The translations under genes and the position numbers were made by a program. From Jeotgalicoccus sp052093725 (GTDB lineage Bacteria > Bacillota > Bacilli > Staphylococcales > Salinicoccaceae), in assembly GCA_052093725.1 (NCBI GenBank), contig JBQDHL010000030.1, positions 1-17,387 of the forward strand: 17,387 bases of DNA, in the 5' to 3' direction. Positions 13,920-17,387 of this stretch are shown here, piece after piece (positions within the stretch are counted from its first letter, which is position 1; each line of letters starts with the position of its first letter). Under the pieces are notes generated by a model. It made no database searches. It saw only the letters and a program-made list of their open reading frames with translations, and was not told the origin of the DNA.

Positions 13920-15062
13920 ATGGTAAACAAAGAAGAAATTGAAATTATCAATAGTACAGTACCGATTTTACAAGAGAAGGGTGTCGAAATTACTTCTCTA
14001 TTTTATAAGAGATTATTCGAGCAACATCCTGAACTTCGCGACGTTTTTAATCAGCCTAACCAAAAGCAAGGTTTCCAATCCACTGCACTTGCAACAGCAG
14101 TACTTGCAGCTGCACAGCATATCGATGATTTAACACCGATTGTTCCGGTTGTTATGCCGGTTGCTCATAAGCACTGTGCCTTACAAGTAATGCCTGAACA
14201 TTATCCAATTGTAGGAGAAAACCTGCTTATTGCTATTCAGGAAGTAACTGGCCTTGAAGCGGATGATCCAATTATCCAAACATGGGGTAAAGCATACGGA
14301 GAAATTGCTGATGCATTTATCGGTATTGAAAAAGGACTTTATGCAGAGATGTCATGGGACGGATTTAAACCTTTCGAAGTACTGGCAGTTCGCATGGAAA
14401 CAGATATTATTAAATCATTCACAGTTAAATCTGACGAAATCAGCAGTATTTCATATAAACCAGGACAGTACATCACGGTTGACGTACAAGTTCCAGGCCT
14501 TCCATACAGAGCGAAACGTCACTACTCAGTAGTTGATGTGCAGGACGGCAAATTAACTTTTGCAGTTAGAAAAGAAGATTTCAATAGTAACCGCGGAGAA
14601 GTCTCTACGTATCTTCACGAAGATATTAACGCAGGAGATACAATTAATCTATCAGCTCCGATTGGTACGTTTGGAGTTGAAAATGCTGACAAACCACAGT
14701 TATTTATCGGTTCAGGTATCGGTATAACGCCGTTATTCCCAATGTATCGTGAAACTTCTGGAACCAATGACGATGTGCAGTTCATTCAAGTGTCTGATAA
14801 CGCAGATAATGTGGCGTTTGAAACAGAACTTAAAAATATCGCAGCGAATGAAAATGTACAGCTTCATACTCACTTAAGAGATAAAGAAGGCTATCTGATG
14901 AGTGAGGAGTTGAAGAAATTTATTAAAGACGATCAAGAAATTTACGTGTGCGGCGGCGTAACATTCATTCAGTCTATCGTTAAAGAATTAGCAAAAGCAG
15001 GCGTTGATAAAGGACGTATCCATTATGAGTTATTTGTACCACGTTTGGCTACAGCAGTTTAA
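13920..15062 (+). CDS. hmp: Flavohemoglobin, nitric oxide dioxygenase
   Basis: A 380-residue three-domain protein, the normal length for staphylococcal Hmp. It converts NO and O2 to nitrate using NAD(P)H. The globin domain (about 1-140) has heme-ligand His85, distal Tyr29 and Gln53, and Tyr95, numbered exactly as in E. coli Hmp. The ferredoxin-reductase-like FAD domain carries RHYS (200-203), and the NAD domain carries GSGIGITP (from 264) and 'YVCGGVTF'. AGGAGTG precedes the ATG. It stands alone between two terminators with its own sigma-A promoter and a possible Rex site. Staphylococcal relatives respond to NO and low oxygen through SrrAB; no clear NsrR site is seen here. Confidence 0.96.
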   Translation: MVNKEEIEIINSTVPILQEKGVEITSLFYKRLFEQHPELRDVFNQPNQKQGFQSTALATAVLAAAQHIDDLTPIVPVVMPVAHKHCALQVMPEHYPIVGENLLIAIQEVTGLEADDPIIQTWGKAYGEIADAFIGIEKGLYAEMSWDGFKPFEVLAVRMETDIIKSFTVKSDEISSISYKPGQYITVDVQVPGLPYRAKRHYSVVDVQDGKLTFAVRKEDFNSNRGEVSTYLHEDINAGDTINLSAPIGTFGVENADKPQLFIGSGIGITPLFPMYRETSGTNDDVQFIQVSDNADNVAFETELKNIAANENVQLHTHLRDKEGYLMSEELKKFIKDDQEIYVCGGVTFIQSIVKELAKAGVDKGRIHYELFVPRLATAV

Positions 15063-15089
15063 TTAATATAAAATATCTGTAAAATAAAT

Positions 15090-15138
15090 AATCCGTACGT
15101 CAGTCTCCCACTGGTGAGCCTGACGTACGGATTTTCTC
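15090..15138. terminator. Bidirectional terminator between hmp and the YtkA-like gene
   Basis: A perfect 14-bp stem aatccgtacgtcag (15090-15103) / complement (15120-15133) with a partly paired 16-nt loop. ttttctct follows on the plus strand, and ATTTATTTTA follows on the minus strand. It serves hmp and the opposing lipoprotein gene. Confidence 0.9.
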
Positions 15139-15187
15139 TATATTGCATAAAATATATTATCTGCTGAGTATTTTGTTCCTGCACTTT

Positions 15188-15652
15188 TTAATGATGGCTG
15201 TGCGAATGACTTTCCCCATCATTACGGAACTCCTGAATAAACACTTCTTCAAACATATCGAGTTCTCCGACTGTAAAGAACTTAGTCGGTGATGCATCGA
15301 TATTATCACTTTTAATATGTGCGGTGACCAGGTACAGTCCATCCCGTGGAATCTTTAATTCGGCAGTATATTTCCCGTCAGCTTCATGAGAAACATCGTA
15401 CTCTTCATTCCATACCTCAGCTTCTTTTGCTGCTCTCATCAACAGAGTAATATCCGCATTGTCCACAGGTTTCCCGTCTTCTAAAACATGAATTGTCAAC
15501 TGCTCGGCATCTCCCGGGCTGTCGATGTATTCAGTATCTATAACGATATCAGTCTGAGAGATATCGTTATACTTATTATGAGTTTCGTTGCTAAGGATAC
15601 TGCAACCGCAAAGGAAAAGAACGGAAACGATTAATAATAAATGTTTATACAT
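15188..15652 (-). CDS. YtkA/FixH-like lipoprotein with His-rich tail
   Basis: A 154-residue lipoprotein. The signal peptide ends in lipobox LCGC (Cys17), so it should sit on the outer membrane face. Residues about 35-130 look like the YtkA/FixH immunoglobulin-type beta domain: 'EQLTIHVLEDGKPVDNADITL', then 'ADGKYTAELKIPRDGLYLVTAHI'. The protein ends ESHSHSHH, with four histidines in the last six residues, a probable metal-binding tail. AAGGAG overlaps the stop codon of the PepSY gene, so it is translationally coupled to it. Homologues occur near copper and heme-protein assembly genes; direct function is unknown. A role in binding or passing metal to the partner PepSY protein is inference. Confidence 0.75.
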   Translation of the reverse strand: MYKHLLLIVSVLFLCGCSILSNETHNKYNDISQTDIVIDTEYIDSPGDAEQLTIHVLEDGKPVDNADITLLMRAAKEAEVWNEEYDVSHEADGKYTAELKIPRDGLYLVTAHIKSDNIDASPTKFFTVGELDMFEEVFIQEFRNDGESHSHSHH

Positions 15653-15663
15653 ACCATCTCTCC

Positions 15664-16992
15664 TTAGTAATTCAGCCAGCGGCGTAATTTATCGTTTTTC
15701 CGGATAATCAGACGGTCCAGAATAAATATTATAATAAGTGATACCCCGACGAGCGGAAAAATAATACTAAGAATAATCAAGGTAATAAAAACACCTTTAA
15801 ATTCAGTAATACTTTTCGCTTTCGGTGCGCCGATCTGGCCCTCAGGTTTGCGTTTCCACCACATGTAAACACCTGTAATGACCATTCCAATCAACCCGAT
15901 ACAAATAATTAATCCGGCAAGCTGATTGAAGAGCCCGAACTCGAGTCCTTTATGAATTGTAATTGCAAGAGCCATTGCTTTGCCGAGAGGACCGTAGTTG
16001 TCATAACGGTAATCAGCTATAACAGAGCCCGTATACTGATCGATATGTATCGTCGCTTCATCCTGGGCTTTTGGAGGAAACACAGACAGTGTAAATACGC
16101 CTTCCGGGGTACCGGGATAAAAGATATCATACGACGGATGTATATCTGCCTGTTCAGCTGTTTTAACGACATCATCTATCGATATTTGCTTAAAACCTGA
16201 AGAAGAATCAGCAACAGGCATTTTTTCGGCGGCCCAGGAAACATCTGCGATGTCCTCGGCAACGGTATCTGATTCCGGTGCCGGGCCTACCCATATGGAT
16301 GGCGGATATCCAGCGCCGGATGCAGTAACAAACTGTTGTACGCCATTCCCCCAAAAACCTGACCACAGCATTCCGGAGAGCAGAAAGAATAAGAGTCCGC
16401 CGGATATCCAAAAGGCAGGTACAGCATGAATGTCTCGTCTTGTAATACGTGCACTTTTGTTGAATCTTACAGTAAACACGCCTTTGATTTTCTCTTTTGT
16501 TCTTGGAAACCATAAAAATAAACCGGAAATCAGCATGATAATTGTCCAGCAGGCTACAAGCTCTATGATGCGATCTCCAAAAGTACCTGCTCTAAGTTCA
16601 CTGTGGATGGCGGCTAGTACTTCCATTGGTCGGGTACTGTCGTTAATAATGCCGAGTATTTCCCGGTTGTACGGGTTTAAGAATACAGTGAAAGATTCAC
16701 CGCTGCTGTCAGTAACTCCAACTTCGACTGACCGGGTATCATCTTCTCCCGGCCGGTATCGTGCAACTTCTCCGCCTTCGATACTATTTGCAGCAGTAAA
16801 AGCAAGGTCGCTCGGCAGCAGCTGTTCACTTTCAGCTTCAATATTATAATAATCTTTATATATGTATTCTTCGATATCGGCTCTGAACAAGTAAATCGCA
16901 CCGGTAATCGAAATGATTATAAGAAAAGGAGCGAGAATTAATCCGGCAAATAAATGCCAGCGCCAAATTAATGGCTGAATTTTATTTTTCAA
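15664..16992 (-). CDS. PepSY-associated transmembrane protein (PiuB/FoxB-like)
   Basis: A 442-residue membrane protein of the PepSY_TM family. It has a helix at residues 13-38, an extracytoplasmic PepSY-type region, paired helices with a second PepSY-like region ('IDDVVKTAEQADI', then 'TIHIDQYTGSVIADYRYD'), and C-terminal helices. Start: TTG at 16992, because GGGGG is spaced for it; the TTG at 17007 lies before that site. Conserved histidines lie at helix ends: His13 in 'WRWHLFAGL', and those in 'AAIHSELR', 'DIHAVPAFW' and 'TIHKGLEFG'. In the relative FoxB, such histidines bind heme and the protein reduces ferric siderophore. Reduction of iron or copper is therefore plausible here, not shown. 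Co-transcribed with the His-tailed lipoprotein gene; divergent from a response regulator gene. Confidence 0.82.
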   Translation of the reverse strand: MKNKIQPLIWRWHLFAGLILAPFLIIISITGAIYLFRADIEEYIYKDYYNIEAESEQLLPSDLAFTAANSIEGGEVARYRPGEDDTRSVEVGVTDSSGESFTVFLNPYNREILGIINDSTRPMEVLAAIHSELRAGTFGDRIIELVACWTIIMLISGLFLWFPRTKEKIKGVFTVRFNKSARITRRDIHAVPAFWISGGLLFFLLSGMLWSGFWGNGVQQFVTASGAGYPPSIWVGPAPESDTVAEDIADVSWAAEKMPVADSSSGFKQISIDDVVKTAEQADIHPSYDIFYPGTPEGVFTLSVFPPKAQDEATIHIDQYTGSVIADYRYDNYGPLGKAMALAITIHKGLEFGLFNQLAGLIICIGLIGMVITGVYMWWKRKPEGQIGAPKAKSITEFKGVFITLIILSIIFPLVGVSLIIIFILDRLIIRKNDKLRRWLNY

Positions 16993-17038
16993 TTTAATAT
17001 CCCCCAATAAGTAATAGACATGTTAATTATGGACAATT

Positions 17039-17068
17039 CGTATAGTTTTGTATATACGATGCTGTTAA
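17039..17068 (-). promoter_or_regulatory. Promoter of the PepSY operon
   Basis: Minus strand: -35 TTAACA (17068-17063, 5 of 6), 18-bp spacer, -10 TATACG (17044-17039). Its -35 overlaps the -35 of the divergent response regulator promoter. No Fur box is visible. Confidence 0.5.
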
Positions 17069-17094
17069 AGAGTATGTACTTTTGATGATATAAT
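17065..17094 (+). promoter_or_regulatory. Promoter of the response regulator gene
   Basis: Extended -10 TGA-TATAAT (17086-17094) with an 18-bp spacer to the weak -35 TTAAAG (17065-17070). Two related palindromes, GTATATAC (17050-17057) and GTATGTAC (17072-17079), 22 bases apart, flank the -35 and may be a regulator-binding direct repeat. Confidence 0.6.
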
Positions 17095-17124
17095 GCGAAT
17101 AATAACAATTTGAGGAGGAGCGGT

Positions 17125-17387
17125 ATGGAAAGAATTCTAGTAGTTGATGACGATCCGAATATAGTTAAATTTGTGACGCTTAATTTAACCGAGACAGGCT
17201 ACCGCGTTGCAGCAGCAAACGACGGCAGACAGGCGCTTGAACGTTTAAAAGAAGCACCATGTTCCCTTGCAGTTGTCGATATCATGATGCCATATATGGA
17301 CGGACTTGAGCTGACTAAAGTAATACGTGAAGAATACGATATTCCCGTTATTATGTTAACGGCGAAAAGCCATATTGATGATAAAGC
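17125..17387 (+). CDS. Two-component response regulator, receiver domain (truncated by window end)
   Basis: The first 87 codons of a response regulator; the open frame runs off the window. GAGGAGG at 17112-17118 and an extended -10 promoter support the ATG. Receiver features: acidic pocket 'VVDDDP' near residue 8, phospho-acceptor Asp in 'AVVDIMMPYMDG' (about residue 53), switch Thr in 'VIMLTAK'. The output domain is outside the window, but the style is that of OmpR-family regulators. The wording around these motifs recalls HssR (heme sensing), which would fit the facing PepSY gene, but the identity cannot be settled from this fragment and no symbol is given. Confidence 0.88.
   Translation, partial: MERILVVDDDPNIVKFVTLNLTETGYRVAAANDGRQALERLKEAPCSLAVVDIMMPYMDGLELTKVIREEYDIPVIMLTAKSHIDDK

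Noticed and set aside
16430..16849. 139-codon plus-strand ORF inside the PepSY gene
   Set aside because: Antisense shadow of a conserved membrane-protein gene.
17008..17124. Fur box for the PepSY operon or response regulator
   Set aside because: A/T-rich stretches such as gaataataacaatt fit the Fur consensus poorly compared with the site at 4349-4363.
1..17387. Mobile elements, CRISPR arrays, tRNA or rRNA genes
   Set aside because: No transposase, terminal repeats, regularly spaced repeats or cloverleaf-like sequence were seen, and the base composition looks even throughout.

Overview
The window reads as chromosomal DNA from a low-GC Gram-positive bacterium. It is most likely a member of the Staphylococcaceae outside Staphylococcus proper (Jeotgalicoccus, Salinicoccus or a related genus). 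The evidence is staphylococcal-type proteins (a FhuC/FhuB/FhuG/FhuD2-like ferric-siderophore importer, a 380-residue flavohemoglobin, a fructosamine-kinase relative, a DUF368/PopT protein), strong AGGAGG-type ribosome binding sites, several TTG starts, and sigma-A, Fur and possible sigma-B sites. These assignments are by eye from remembered family members, not by search. I see no insertion sequence, prophage, CRISPR array, tRNA or rRNA.

Layout, left to right. (1) 15-365 (+): PhnA/YjdM zinc-ribbon protein, sharing a bidirectional terminator with (2) a minus-strand ferric-hydroxamate uptake operon at 428-4310 (ATPase, permease, permease, lipoprotein). It has a near-perfect Fur box in front of the ATPase gene and a second Fur-like box with its own -10 in front of the lipoprotein gene. 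(3) 4467-4838 (+): DUF1722/YbgA protein. (4) 4969-5451 (-): exported CHAP cysteine amidase with a long 3' UTR ending in an intrinsic terminator. (5) 5617-8804 (+): four-gene run of fructosamine-kinase-like protein, SAM methyltransferase, TauE/SafE carrier and PopT. (6) 8973-9845 (+): manganese-type cation diffusion facilitator, converging on (7) a 94-residue GNAT (-) with a good sigma-B promoter match. (8) 10240-13739: divergent LysR regulator facing a two-gene operon of a MetE-like zinc methyltransferase and an aromatic-acid-type MFS carrier. (9) 13920-15062 (+): flavohemoglobin Hmp. (10) 15188-16992 (-): PepSY transmembrane protein plus a His-tailed YtkA/FixH-like lipoprotein, divergent from (11) the start of a response regulator gene cut by the window edge.

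Taken together, much of the segment concerns metals and redox stress: iron import under Fur, manganese export, nitric oxide detoxification, and a probable heme-binding membrane protein beside a His-rich lipoprotein. Envelope functions (CHAP amidase, undecaprenyl-phosphate recycling) are interspersed. The least explained unit is the LysR / MetE-like / MFS cassette: its three genes and a clear LysR-type dyad look like one self-contained regulated uptake-and-alkyl-transfer module with no evident riboswitch. Second are the PepSY/lipoprotein pair beside a two-component regulator, and a C-rich 3' UTR behind the CHAP gene that could give a small RNA.
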